From the NCBI GenBank assembly GCA_002373975.1, contig DFKZ01000108.1, positions 1 to 36,387 on the forward strand: 36,387 bases of DNA. Direction: 5' to 3'. Below the pieces are notes generated by a model. The model saw only the letters and a list, made by a program, of their open reading frames with translations. It was not told the DNA's origin and did not search any database. The position numbers and the translations under genes were made by a program. Positions 16,199 to 27,300 of this stretch are shown here, in pieces (position 1 is the first letter of the stretch; each line of letters opens with the position of its first letter). The DNA comes from Lachnospiraceae bacterium UBA3632. GTDB taxonomy: Bacteria; Bacillota; Clostridia; Lachnospirales; Lachnospiraceae.

Positions 16199-17965
16199 AT
16201 GAAAAAACTACTTGATCTACTTACAATCAAAGCAGGAGAGGCCTTTGAAAAGGCGGGCTATGATGCGCAGCTCGGAAAGGTGACGGTTTCAAACCGCCCC
16301 GATCTGTGTGAATATCAGTGCAACGGTGCAATGGCCGGAGCAAAGCAGTATCACAAAGCTCCCATCATGATCGCAAACGAGGTTGCGGAGGAGCTTCGTA
16401 AGCTGAGCGTATTCTCCGAGGTTGACGCAGTCGCTCCCGGATTCCTCAATCTCAAGCTTTCCGAGGAATATCTCGCAGATTATGTCAGTGAGATGAAGGA
16501 ATCCGAAAAGTTCGGATTTGTTCCCTCTTTTGGCAGTGAGAAAGTGGTTATCGATTACGGCGGAGCAAATGTAGCCAAGGCTCTCCATGTAGGTCATATC
16601 AGATCCGCAAATATCGGAGAATCCGTTAAGCGTATACTGCGTTTTGCAGGCGATGAAGTAATAGGTGACGCGCATCTCGGAGACTGGGGTCTTCAGATGG
16701 GACTTGTCATTTGCGGCATCAAGGAAAGAAAGCCTGATCTGGTATATTTTGATGAGAATTACACCGGAGATTATTCGGATGCTCCCTCTGTCTCCATAAA
16801 GGAGCTTGAGGAGATATATCCCGAATCCAGTGCGAGGTCAAAGGAGGACCCTGAATACAAGGCCAAGGCAATGGATGCCACCAAGAGGCTTCAGGACGGT
16901 GAGAGGGGATACCGCGCGCTCTGGAAAAAGATGATGGATACTTCCATCAGTGATCTTAAAAAGAATTACGGATCGCTGAATGTTGATTTCGACCTTTGGA
17001 ACGGAGAGAGCAGTGTACATGATCTCATCCCCGAGATGGTCGATTATATGAAAAAAGGCGGCTGGGCTCACATCAGCGAAGGCGCGCTCGTGGTCGATGT
17101 AGCGGAGGAGACCGATACAAAGACGATCCCGCCCTGTATGATACTTAAGAGTGACGGAGCATCGCTCTATAACACGACAGACCTTGCCACCATCATGCAG
17201 CGTGTCAGGGATTTTGACCCGGACCGTATCGTATATATTGTTGACAAGCGTCAGGAACTCTATTTTGAGCAGGTATTCCGCTGCGCAAGAAAGACAGAGC
17301 TGGTTAAGCCCGAGACTAAGCTTAACTTTATCGGATTCGGTACTATGAACGGTGCCGACGGAAAGCCTTTCAAGACCCGTGACGGCGGAGTAATGAGGCT
17401 GGAAAGCCTTATCGAAGAGACCAAGTCGGAGATGCTTAAGAAGATCAAGGAAGGCCGTCCCGTCTCAGATGAAGAGGCTGCTCAGATAGCTGATATCGTA
17501 GCTATCTCGGCGCTCAAATACGGAGATCTTTCCAATCAGGCATCAAAGGATTATGTGTTTGATATAGACCGTTTCACTTCGTTTGAAGGCGACACGGGTC
17601 CTTACATCCTTTACACAATCGTAAGGATCAAATCGATCCTTGCAAAATATGCAGAGAGCGGCAAGAATGCGGCTGATGCAAAGATCGGTCCCGCAAAGAA
17701 TGAATTCGAAAAGGCGCTCTGCATGGAGATCGCGCAGTTCGGACAGGTTATGGACAGTGCGGCTTCCGAGCTGGCTCCGCACAAGATATGCGGATACATC
17801 TATGATGTAGCCAATGCGTTTAACAAGTTTTATCACGAGACGCAGATCCTCTCTGAGGCCGATGAAGCACGCAGGGAGAATCTCATCGCACTGCTTGTGC
17901 TTACGCGCGATATCCTTTCCACATGCATCGATCTCCTTGGATTCGAAGCACCTGAACGCATGTAA
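16199..17965 (+). CDS. argS: Arginyl-tRNA synthetase
   Basis: The protein has 588 residues, normal for a class I ArgRS, which charges tRNA-Arg with arginine in the cytoplasm. Visible are the N-terminal add-1 domain, the HIGH variant HVGH (H130-H133) in NVAKALHVGHIRSAN, YVVDYGG-type ATP-site context (VVIDYGGANV), the KFKTRDGG segment that stands in for KMSKS in many ArgRS, and the C-terminal DALR anticodon-binding domain ending LGFEAPERM. The start is taken at 16199 because GAAAGG lies 6 bases upstream; the in-frame ATG at 16175 has no site. No T-box or other leader element was recognised in the AT-rich 104 bp before it. Confidence 0.97.
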   Translation: MKKLLDLLTIKAGEAFEKAGYDAQLGKVTVSNRPDLCEYQCNGAMAGAKQYHKAPIMIANEVAEELRKLSVFSEVDAVAPGFLNLKLSEEYLADYVSEMKESEKFGFVPSFGSEKVVIDYGGANVAKALHVGHIRSANIGESVKRILRFAGDEVIGDAHLGDWGLQMGLVICGIKERKPDLVYFDENYTGDYSDAPSVSIKELEEIYPESSARSKEDPEYKAKAMDATKRLQDGERGYRALWKKMMDTSISDLKKNYGSLNVDFDLWNGESSVHDLIPEMVDYMKKGGWAHISEGALVVDVAEETDTKTIPPCMILKSDGASLYNTTDLATIMQRVRDFDPDRIVYIVDKRQELYFEQVFRCARKTELVKPETKLNFIGFGTMNGADGKPFKTRDGGVMRLESLIEETKSEMLKKIKEGRPVSDEEAAQIADIVAISALKYGDLSNQASKDYVFDIDRFTSFEGDTGPYILYTIVRIKSILAKYAESGKNAADAKIGPAKNEFEKALCMEIAQFGQVMDSAASELAPHKICGYIYDVANAFNKFYHETQILSEADEARRENLIALLVLTRDILSTCIDLLGFEAPERM

Positions 17966-18022
17966 CTGCAATACAATAGCACTGGCAACAGGAAAAGCAG
18001 AAAAGATTCAGAAAGGCACCTT

Positions 18023-19771
18023 ATGGTACGAAGAATACTTCGAGAAGTAAAACAGTATACATTCGCATCCATCATCACCCCCGTTTCAATGATAATCGAG
18101 GTAATCATGGAACTGTCCATCCCATACCTCATGGCATCTATCATTGATAAAGGCGTAAATGTGGGTGATATGACCCAAATACTCAAAGTGGGCGGATTGA
18201 TGGTCGGCGCAGCTGTGATAGGCCTTATTGGAGGCCTCATGGGCGGCAGATTCGGAGCCAAAGCTTCGGCGGGACTTGCCAAGAACCTGCGCGAGAGCAT
18301 GTATAACCATATCCAGACATTCTCGTTTTCAAACATCGACAAGTTTTCCACTTCGGGACTTGTGACCAGACTTACCACCGATGTTACAAACATCCAGAAT
18401 GCCTATCAGATGATCCTGCGCATTGCGGTAAGAGCGCCCTTAAGCATGATAGTGGCACTTATTATGGCATTTACCATCAATTCCAGGATCGCATCCATCT
18501 ACCTCATTGCACTAGTATTCCTTGCAATCGTTGGAACAATCATTATCATCAGTGCTACGGGAACCTTTAATAAAGCATTCCCGAAATATGATGAACTTAA
18601 TGAATCGATCCAGGAAAACGTATCAGCGATCAGAGTTGTAAAAGCATACGTGCGTGAAGAGCAGGAGATAAATAAACTCCATGCCGCTACAAAGGCAATT
18701 TACGATATCTTTGTAAAAGCGGAGAAAAAGATATCCATTCACTGGCCCATCATGTCCATAACCATCTACTCATGCATCATTATCATCAGCTGGATGGGTG
18801 CCAAGATGATCGTCGGAAGCGAGCTGACCACAGGCGAGCTTACCAGCCTTCTTGCATACTGCATGAGCATCCTTATGAGCATGATGATGCTTATGATGAT
18901 ATTTGTAATGATATCCATGAGTATCGCAAGTATGAAGCGTGTTTCCGAGGTGCTGGAGGAGGAGCCGGATATCGTTAATCCCGAGGATCCCGTCATGGAG
19001 CTTAACGACGGAAGCATCACATTTAAGAATGTCAGCTTCTCGTACCACAAAGAGGGCGGAGAGCCGATCCTCAGAAATATCAATCTCGATATAAAGTCCG
19101 GCGAGACCATCGGGATCATGGGTGCCACCGGTTCGGCTAAGTCCAGCCTCGTTAATCTTATAAGCAGGCTTTACGATGTGACGGACGGCGAGATGATCGT
19201 CGGCGGTCATAATGTAAAAGAATATGACCTTGAAGCCCTGAGAAATCAGGTAGCGGTAGTTCTCCAGAAAAATGTACTTTTCTCGGGAAGCATCTTCGAA
19301 AACCTCAGATGGGGAAACGAAGAAGCGACTGATGAAGAGTGCTACGAGGCATGCAGACTTGCATGTGCCGATGATTTCATAAGGTCATTCCCCGACGGAT
19401 ATGAGACTCATATCGAGCAGGGAGGAACCAACGTATCGGGCGGACAGAAGCAGCGCCTTTGCATAGCACGGGCTCTTTTGAAGAAGCCTAAGATACTTAT
19501 TCTCGACGACTCGACCAGCGCGGTTGATACAGCCACCGATGCGCGCATAAGAAAGGCATTCCGCGAGGCAATACCAGGAACCACCAAGCTCATCATAGCT
19601 CAGCGTATCAGTTCCATACAGGATGCGGACAGGATAATCGTCCTCGATGACAGCGAGATATCCGCCTTTGACACACACGAAAACCTACTCGCAAACAACG
19701 AGATCTATAAAGAAGTGTACGAATCGCAGACAGGCGGTTCAAGAGACTTCGACGAAACGGAGGTGGGATAA
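18023..19771 (+). CDS. ABC exporter half-transporter with degenerate ATP site
   Basis: The protein has 582 residues, with six membrane helices (residues 10-315) and a nucleotide-binding domain. The catalytic side is altered at three places. Walker A is GATGSAKSS (367-375) with Ala372 in place of the third Gly. Walker B is LILDDSTS with Asp496 in place of the catalytic Glu. The switch residue is Gln527 (IIAQRIS) in place of His. The signature VSGGQ is intact. This is the pattern of the degenerate partner in heterodimeric type IV exporters such as TM287/288 or BmrC/BmrD. The stop codon is directly followed by the ATG of the second half. RBS AGAAAGG is 6 bases before the start. The exported substrate is unknown; drugs or lipids are typical. 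Confidence 0.93.
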   Translation: MVRRILREVKQYTFASIITPVSMIIEVIMELSIPYLMASIIDKGVNVGDMTQILKVGGLMVGAAVIGLIGGLMGGRFGAKASAGLAKNLRESMYNHIQTFSFSNIDKFSTSGLVTRLTTDVTNIQNAYQMILRIAVRAPLSMIVALIMAFTINSRIASIYLIALVFLAIVGTIIIISATGTFNKAFPKYDELNESIQENVSAIRVVKAYVREEQEINKLHAATKAIYDIFVKAEKKISIHWPIMSITIYSCIIIISWMGAKMIVGSELTTGELTSLLAYCMSILMSMMMLMMIFVMISMSIASMKRVSEVLEEEPDIVNPEDPVMELNDGSITFKNVSFSYHKEGGEPILRNINLDIKSGETIGIMGATGSAKSSLVNLISRLYDVTDGEMIVGGHNVKEYDLEALRNQVAVVLQKNVLFSGSIFENLRWGNEEATDEECYEACRLACADDFIRSFPDGYETHIEQGGTNVSGGQKQRLCIARALLKKPKILILDDSTSAVDTATDARIRKAFREAIPGTTKLIIAQRISSIQDADRIIVLDDSEISAFDTHENLLANNEIYKEVYESQTGGSRDFDETEVG

Positions 19772-21685
19772 ATGCCGCCACGTGGAGCAATGGGAAGACC
19801 TAAGCCGAAGATCGAGAATCCCGGAAAGATCTTCCGTCGTATCATGGGCTATATGCTCAGATCATACGCACCGCACTGCATACTGGTGCTTATCTGCATT
19901 TTGGTAAGCGTTTTTGCAAGCCTGCAGGGAACGCTCTTTATGAAGACGCTCATAGACGGATATATCACGCCGCTTCTTCTTTCGCCGGATAAGCCCGATT
20001 TTCATCCGCTTCTTATGGCTATCATAAGAGTAGCAATATTCTATCTTCTTGGAGCGGGCGCAGGATTTTTACAGAATATCCTGATGATATATGTCACTCA
20101 GGGAACACTCCGCAATATGCGTAACGAGCTCTTTGAAAAGATGGAAAAGCTCCCTATCGGGTACTTTGACAGTCACACCCGCGGCGATATAATGTCGACA
20201 TACACCAACGACATTGATACCATGCGGCAGATGATAAGCCAGAGCCTGCCACAGATGATCAATTCGGTCATCACGGTAGCTTCGACTGTAGTGAGCATGG
20301 TGATACTCAGTATCCCGCTTACCGTTGTCACCCTTGTAATGGTGTTTGTAATGGTGATAGCCACAAAGTTTGCTGCAGGACGAAGCAGCCAGAACTTTGT
20401 GGAGCAGCAAAAGAAGCTGGGTGCGCTTAACGGATTCATCGAAGAGATGATGAACGGACAGAAGGTGGTCAAAGTCTTCTGCCACGAGGAAGAGGGAAAG
20501 AAGCAGTTTAAAGAGCTTAACGATTCGCTCTATGTAAGCGCCGATAAGGCAAATGCTTACGTCAATGTGCTCGGACCCATAAACGCACAGATCGGAAACC
20601 TGAGCTATGTTTTATGTGCCATCGTGGGAGGATGTCTCGCCATATTTGTTCCCGAGACAAGCGTTTTCTCGTTTTCGATCGGCGGACTGGTAAGTTTCCT
20701 TCAGCTTAACAAAGGCTTTACCTGGCCCATCAACACGATATCACAGCAGTTTAACTCCATCGTTATGGCTCTCGCCGGTGCTGACAGGATCTTCAAGATG
20801 ATGGACGAGAAGCCCGAGACGGATAACGGCTATGTTACGCTAGTAAACGCAAAGGAAGAGAACGGCAAGCTTACTGAGTGCGAAGAACACACCGGAACAT
20901 GGGCTTGGAAGCATACCCACCAGGCAGACGGAAGCGTTGAATACAAGCCGCTACGCGGAGAAGTGGTGTTTGACGGAGTGGACTTCGGATATGTTCCGGA
21001 AAAGATGGTCCTTCATGACATAAAGCTTCTGGCAAAGCCCGGGCAGAAGATAGCCTTTGTCGGTTCTACCGGTGCGGGAAAGACTACCATCACAAACCTT
21101 ATCAACCGCTTCTATGACATTCAGGACGGTAAGATAAGATATGACGGAATAAATGTTAACAAGATAAAGAAAGCGGACCTTAGACGTTCGCTTGGAATAG
21201 TGCTTCAGGAAACGCATCTTTTCTCCGGTACCATTGCCGAGAATATCAGATACGGTAAGCTTGATGCCACGGATGAAGAAGTGATCGCTGCAGCTAAGCT
21301 TGCAAATGCACACAGCTTTATAAAGAAGCTTCCGGAAGGCTACGATACCATGCTGACCGGTGACGGGGCCAACTTAAGCCAGGGTCAGCGTCAGCTCCTT
21401 GCCATAGCAAGAGCAGCTATCGCGGATCCGCCGGTTCTTATTCTCGACGAGGCGACAAGCTCCATTGATACACGTACCGAACGTATCGTTCAGGAGGGAA
21501 TGGACAGGCTCATGGGCGGAAGAACGACATTTGTTATTGCCCACAGGCTCTCCACAGTAAGGAATTCGGACCTTATCTGCGTTCTGGAGCAGGGAAGGAT
21601 CATAGAGAGAGGAACACACGACGAGCTTATAGAAGCAAAAGGAAAGTATTATACCTTATACACCGGAAACAAGGCAGCACAGTAA
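19772..21685 (+). CDS. ABC exporter half-transporter, catalytically canonical partner
   Basis: The protein has 637 residues, with six membrane helices then a nucleotide-binding domain. Walker A is GSTGAGKT (from 431), Walker B ILDEATS has the catalytic Glu560 and the switch His591 is present (VIAHRLS). The signature reads LSQGQ (535-539) instead of LSGGQ. In a heterodimer this signature faces the Walker A/B of the first subunit, so both halves of the same site are degenerate. An extra segment of about 50 residues (near 350-400, containing TGTWAWKH) sits between membrane and ATPase domains, and accounts for its greater length. TAA of the first gene abuts this ATG, and GGAGGTGG lies within the end of the first gene, so translation is coupled. 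Confidence 0.93.
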   Translation: MPPRGAMGRPKPKIENPGKIFRRIMGYMLRSYAPHCILVLICILVSVFASLQGTLFMKTLIDGYITPLLLSPDKPDFHPLLMAIIRVAIFYLLGAGAGFLQNILMIYVTQGTLRNMRNELFEKMEKLPIGYFDSHTRGDIMSTYTNDIDTMRQMISQSLPQMINSVITVASTVVSMVILSIPLTVVTLVMVFVMVIATKFAAGRSSQNFVEQQKKLGALNGFIEEMMNGQKVVKVFCHEEEGKKQFKELNDSLYVSADKANAYVNVLGPINAQIGNLSYVLCAIVGGCLAIFVPETSVFSFSIGGLVSFLQLNKGFTWPINTISQQFNSIVMALAGADRIFKMMDEKPETDNGYVTLVNAKEENGKLTECEEHTGTWAWKHTHQADGSVEYKPLRGEVVFDGVDFGYVPEKMVLHDIKLLAKPGQKIAFVGSTGAGKTTITNLINRFYDIQDGKIRYDGINVNKIKKADLRRSLGIVLQETHLFSGTIAENIRYGKLDATDEEVIAAAKLANAHSFIKKLPEGYDTMLTGDGANLSQGQRQLLAIARAAIADPPVLILDEATSSIDTRTERIVQEGMDRLMGGRTTFVIAHRLSTVRNSDLICVLEQGRIIERGTHDELIEAKGKYYTLYTGNKAAQ

Positions 21686-21779
21686 AAGCTGCATGTTGAA
21701 GGAAGCGGAAAGCGCCCGCATGTGGCGCTGATGCGAAATATCAGTTCTACGCCAAGGCATTACCTTATATTTATCTACT

Positions 21780-21820
21780 GACAGACCCTGACGCAAGTTG
21801 GGGTCTGTTTATTTTTTTTA
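21780..21820 (+). terminator. Intrinsic terminator after the ABC exporter pair
   Basis: CAGACCC (21782-21788) pairs with GGGTCTG (21801-21807), with flanking pairs extending the stem, followed by a long T-rich run. It closes the argS-exporter region. Confidence 0.9.
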
Positions 21821-21864
21821 GGCACCGGATTTTTTAAGCAACAGATTCAGAAGGAAAGAGAGAA

Positions 21865-24378
21865 ATGGCAAGAGAGAGTTCAAAAAAAGATGAATCATTT
21901 ATGAACAAGCTTTCCACATTCATAGTGGACAAGCGAAAGGGTTTTTACCTGATATTTATCGTGCTGATCGTTTACAGCCTGATAAATATGGGCAGAGTGA
22001 AGGTTAACAACGACCTCACCACATATCTTCCCGGTACTACCGAGACAAGACAGGGAATAGACCTTATGAACGAGGAATTTACCACCTACGGGAGCGCCAG
22101 GATAGTGGTGTGCAATATCACCCTTGATAAGGCCAAAGAGCTGGCTGATGAGATAGAAGCCTTAGGCGGTGTGAGCATGGTTGATTTTGATGACACCGAA
22201 TCACACTATCACGACATGGAAGCGCTGTATGATGTCACATTTACGGACGTTTCAAACTCAGAGGCGACTCAGGGATATTTAAACGGCGTGCTTGATCATC
22301 TGGCAGATTATGACACATATTATTCATCCGACATAGGACAGGAAAAGCGCGATGCCGACGATCTTGCCAACGATATGGTCATCATTATGATACTCGTTGC
22401 GGTAGTCGTGGTCGTGGTCCTTCTTTTTACTTCCACAACCTACGCAGAGGTTCCCGTTTATATAATGACCTTCGGAGCGGCAGCACTTCTTAACAAAGGC
22501 ACCAACCCCTGGTTTGGTGAGATAAGCTTCGTAACCAACTCCATCGCTGTGGTGCTTCAGCTGGCACTTGCGGTGGATTACGCCATAATCCTTGCTAACA
22601 GATTCAAGGAAGAGCATGAGGATAAGGATGCGAGAGAGGCTGTTATCGTGGCACTTTCAAAGGCTATCCCCGAGATCTCGTCAAGCTCTCTTACCACGGT
22701 ATCGGGCATGGTAGCCATGATGTTCATGCAGTTCAGGATCGGATACGATATGGGTATAATCCTTGCAAAGGCCATAGTGCTTTCGCTTTTATCCGTATTC
22801 CTTCTTATGCCCGGACTTCTGCTTTCATTTTCAAAAGCTATCGACAAAACACATCACAAGAATTTTGTGCCCAAGATCACATTTATCGGAAAGTTTGACG
22901 TGGCCACCAGATTTGTGATGCCCTTTATTCTTATCGCAGGTGTTGTTGCCGGAATGATCATCTCCGGAAAAGTGCAGTATGTCTACGACATGAATTCACT
23001 CAAATCATCCACAATGAGCGAGAATAAGTTTTCCGCGCATATGGTCGATGAGCAGTTCGGAAAGGTAAATCAGCTGGCAGTGATCATCCCTAACGGAGAT
23101 TACGAAAAAGAGGCAAATCTTCTGGGAATGCTGAGCGCAATGCCCGAGGTTGATTCCGCCATGGGCCTTGCAAATATTGATGCCATGGACGGATATAAGC
23201 TGACGGACAAGCTGACTCCGAGGCAGTTTTCCGAGCTGTTCGATCTCGATATAGAGGTTGCCAAGCTGATATATTCCGCATATGCCACCCAGAACAGCGA
23301 ATACGGTGCGCTTATAAAGGGGGTAGAGAACTATAAGGTCCCCTTCATAGATATGTTCATGTTCATCTATGACCAGAAGACAAGCGGAAATATCACCTTG
23401 GACGGTGATACCGAAGAGACCATAAACGAAGCGTATGAAAAAATAAACATTGCAAAAAAGCAGCTGATGGGTGAAAACTTCTCCAGGCTTGTTCTCAAGC
23501 TTAACGTTCCCCTTGAAGGAGAGGAGACATACAACACTCTGGAAAAGATAAGAAGCACGGCAGCTCTTTATTACGATAAGGAATCCATAAAGCTTGCCGG
23601 AAACTCGACGAGTGACAAAGACCTGTCCGCTTCATTTGCCACCGACAATCTGCTGATATCCATACTCACTGCTGTATTTGTAATGGTGATACTTCTATTT
23701 ACCTTCCAGTCGGCCGGAATACCGGTACTGCTTGTTGTCACCATTCAGGGAAGTATATGGATCAACTTCTCGATCCCTTACCTGCAGAATGATGTGGTCT
23801 ATTTCCTGGGGTATCTTGTTGTCAGTGCGATCCAGATGGGTGCCACTATAGACTACGCCATCGTCATCACCAGCAGATATATGGATCTTAAGACCTACAT
23901 GCCAATTAAGGAAGCTATTGTGGAAAGCTTAAACGAGGCCTTTCCCACCATAGTCACATCCGGCAGTATGATGGTCGCTTCGGGATTTATCATCAGTGCG
24001 GTATCCTCCAACCCCGTTGTGGCCGCGATAGGGCTTGCACTTGGAAGAGGAACTCTTACCAGCATAGTGATGGTACTTTTTGCGCTTCCACAGACGCTTC
24101 TTATCGGCGATATCATCATCGAAAAGACAGCGTTTACGCTCAAGCATGACTTTGCAAAGCCGCTTCCTTCCAAGGGCCGCGTTATGATGAGCGGAAGGCT
24201 CAGAGGTTACGTTAACGGCGTTGTGGACGGTGAATTCCGCGGAGTGATCGAGGGTGAGATGGGAGCTACCGTCAGAGCCAAGGATTACGTGAAGGAACTG
24301 GCAGAAGATGAATCTACAGAGCAGGTACCGGAATTACCGGGGAATAACGGAAAGGAGGGCGAAGAAAATGATAAATAA
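21865..24378 (+). CDS. MMPL/RND-family membrane transporter
   Basis: The protein has 837 residues. A first membrane helix lies near 28-45. Extracytoplasmic loop 1 (about 50-165) is followed by a block of five or six helices (170-320), a second loop (about 370-590) and a second block (590-770). This is the duplicated layout of RND permeases of the MMPL type. LALAVDYAIILANRFKEE and the related MGATIDYAIVITSRY in the two halves are the conserved MMPL helix-4 segments with the proton-relay Asp. Family members export lipids or other hydrophobic compounds. The tail is soluble and acidic. AAGGAAAGAG precedes the ATG. Its last 11 bases overlap the next gene, so it is coupled to the surface fusion protein. 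Confidence 0.9.
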   Translation: MARESSKKDESFMNKLSTFIVDKRKGFYLIFIVLIVYSLINMGRVKVNNDLTTYLPGTTETRQGIDLMNEEFTTYGSARIVVCNITLDKAKELADEIEALGGVSMVDFDDTESHYHDMEALYDVTFTDVSNSEATQGYLNGVLDHLADYDTYYSSDIGQEKRDADDLANDMVIIMILVAVVVVVVLLFTSTTYAEVPVYIMTFGAAALLNKGTNPWFGEISFVTNSIAVVLQLALAVDYAIILANRFKEEHEDKDAREAVIVALSKAIPEISSSSLTTVSGMVAMMFMQFRIGYDMGIILAKAIVLSLLSVFLLMPGLLLSFSKAIDKTHHKNFVPKITFIGKFDVATRFVMPFILIAGVVAGMIISGKVQYVYDMNSLKSSTMSENKFSAHMVDEQFGKVNQLAVIIPNGDYEKEANLLGMLSAMPEVDSAMGLANIDAMDGYKLTDKLTPRQFSELFDLDIEVAKLIYSAYATQNSEYGALIKGVENYKVPFIDMFMFIYDQKTSGNITLDGDTEETINEAYEKINIAKKQLMGENFSRLVLKLNVPLEGEETYNTLEKIRSTAALYYDKESIKLAGNSTSDKDLSASFATDNLLISILTAVFVMVILLFTFQSAGIPVLLVVTIQGSIWINFSIPYLQNDVVYFLGYLVVSAIQMGATIDYAIVITSRYMDLKTYMPIKEAIVESLNEAFPTIVTSGSMMVASGFIISAVSSNPVVAAIGLALGRGTLTSIVMVLFALPQTLLIGDIIIEKTAFTLKHDFAKPLPSKGRVMMSGRLRGYVNGVVDGEFRGVIEGEMGATVRAKDYVKELAEDESTEQVPELPGNNGKEGEENDK

Positions 24379-27300
24379 AATAATAATAAATAAAAAAATA
24401 ATAACTCTTGCCCTCACTCTGGCACTTGTTACAGGATCTGCAATAGGGGTTACTCCCATAACCGGTTACGCGGCAGAAGATGAAAAAATAACAGAAACAG
24501 CCGAAAAAACTGACGAATCAGAAAGTGAAACTCAGGAAGATCATAAATACACCTACACGGAGCTGAAAACAGGCTCATCGGCAGATTATTACGACGGGAC
24601 TGATATAAGCGATTATGAAGTGGTAGAGATCGGATCTGTGGAAGATCTGGAGACGCTTGCCGCAAGCTGCATCCTGGACGAATGGTCGCTTAATAAGAAT
24701 GTTAAGCTAGTAGCGGATATTGATCTGCAGGGGAGGAGCGTTACAATCCCCACATTTGGAGGCGTGTTTGACGGAAACGGTCATGCGATAAAAGGCCTGG
24801 TGTATGAAAATGAAACCGATACCATGGGTCTTTTCAGATATGTAAGATACGGCGCCAGGGTTATTAATCTCGATCTGGAAGGCCAGATCATAGCGGGAGA
24901 TAAGGCCAAAAACATTGGAATTATCGCCGGTGAAAACTACGGAATTATCCAAAACTGTAATGTAACCGGTGTAGCTATCGGTGATGAAAACATAGGCGGT
25001 ATCGCAGGATACAACGGAGCAAGCGGCATTATTGATAATTGCACCTGCGACTGCTCCGTAAGCGGAACCCACAGCACGGGAGGTGTTGCCGGCAGCAGCG
25101 ATGGATTGATAGTATCCTGTGAAAATAAAGGAAAGATCAACACCACTGTATCCGATGTGACCATCGAGCTCAGCAATCTTTCGATAGAAGATATCACCAA
25201 GCTGGGGGAAACATCCTCGGTGGCAGCATTTACCGATATCGGCGGAATCTGCGGACTGACGGCGGGAAAGATAGAAAAATGCATTAACCGCGGAACCGTA
25301 GGATACGAACATGTGGGATACAATGTGGGAGGCATTGCGGGAAGGCTCTCACAGGGCTTTATATCGGGCTGTATCAATTACGGCACCGTTTACGGCAGAA
25401 AGGATGCCGGCGGCATCGTGGGGCAGATGGAGCCCTTTATGCAGATAGAATACCTGGTGGACGGGATCTCGGAGCTTAACTACGAGACGAATGTGCTCTT
25501 TGACCTTGTGGACGAAACCGTGACGGATGCCACAGCTTACAGCGATGAGGCTGCAGTCCTTCTTCGCGGTATATCAAACAGTCTGAAGCAGGCCAATAAT
25601 ATATCCCTCGATCTTCCGAGCTTTGACGGAACATCAGCATTTGATAACATCCCATCATTTGAGGTACCTTCATTTGACATACCTACTATCGACAGTATCC
25701 CGACCGATGAGGAGGAGGCTAAGGCCGCGCTGGATGAGGCAAACAAACAGGCCGAGGCCGCAAAGGAGCAGGCAGACGCAGCCACGCAGCAGGCTCAGGC
25801 CGTGATAGAGGCTACAAAGGACGCTGCGATCGCGGAGGCTCAGAAAGCCAGACAGCAGATGGATGCGGTGAGAAGCACCATGCAGTCACTGAAGGAAAAC
25901 TTTGATGTGCTTGCGGATTACTCCGGTAAATTTGCAGACCTTCTGGTAAGAGAAAATGCCGAGCTTTCGGCAGACATTAAGGCTGTATCCGCTCAGGCCA
26001 GAAAGGTGCAGAACCTTTCAAACGGGATGAGCAACAATATCTCTGCTTATGAAGGAGTAAATATCAAGGACGAATCGGAAGAAGCGGTAAAGGCACCGGC
26101 AGAAGCAGAAACAGAAACCGCGGAAGGAGCTGAATCTGCGGAAGAAGGAGCAGCGGAAACTGCAGAAGCTGCAGAGGAGACCCCGGAGAAAGAAGGAGCC
26201 ACTGAAGAACTGAACCGGAATGCGGGAAAGCTGACAGGATGCACCAACTATGCCACTGTAAATGCCGACAGCGGTGTGGGCGGAATAGTTGGAAGAATAG
26301 CAACTGAATATGATGCCGACCCCGAGGATGATATAAATATCACGGGAACACAGTCGCTGTATCTTAATGCCTCAGCCAGAGCGGTGGTGGAAAGCTCCAA
26401 AAACTACGGTAGCATTTACGCCAAAAAGGATTATGCCGGAGGCGTGGTAGGATATGCCAAGTACGGATATATCATTTCGGATATGTCTTTCGGAGATATC
26501 GAGTCGGAGAGCGGCGGCTTTGCCGGAGGAATAGCCGGGGCGAGCGAAAGTGACATCAGTTCATGCTATAGCGGAGGAAAGATAAGCGCAAAGAGTAATG
26601 TGGGCGGCATTACCGGAAAGGGAAACAATATCTCCGGGTGCGCCGCATACTGCGAAATATCATTTGAGGGGAATAATGCGGGAAGCATCGCCGGAGAAAT
26701 AGGAGAAAACGGTGAACTTTCCGAGAACTACTACGTGGTATCGGATCTGGGCGGAATAGACGGAGTGGCCTATGCTGCAGGTGCTATGCCGCTGGAATAC
26801 GACGAATTCACGGCTCTTCCCGATATGCCTTCAGAGCTCAGCAACTTTGAGATCATCTTCCTGGCTGACGGGAATGAGATTTCAAGGATCGAGGTAAAGC
26901 ACGGCGACAGCATATCCGATAAGGATATTCCCGCAATTCCCGAAAAGGAAGGATACTACGGAGTATGGCCTTCGGAGGGACTGGATCATATTACCGGTAA
27001 CCGCGTGATAGAGGCGGTTTATGAAAAATGGATAGGCTCCGTTGTGAGCAAAGAAGTATCGGAGGGTGAGGACGGTAAAGCGTCAAAACCTCTTGTAATG
27101 GCAGTGGGCGACTTCCTTCCCGGAGCGGAGCTTTTACTTGAAATAAAAGGAGACGATAAAGCAGAATATGATATAATGATCTCGTATCCCGAGGATGCAC
27201 TTCTTGCAAGGAAGCTTGGATACGAAAGCTACTCAGGCGAGGTGGAGATAAGAGCTCTCTGCGATGAGCCCAAGGAAGCGGCGGTAGAAATATATGACGG

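Noticed and set aside
21766..21820. Third promoter-in-terminator arrangement before the MMPL gene
   Set aside because: A TATATT at 21766 lacks a good -35 box, and its start would include the whole hairpin, so the transcript would terminate at once.
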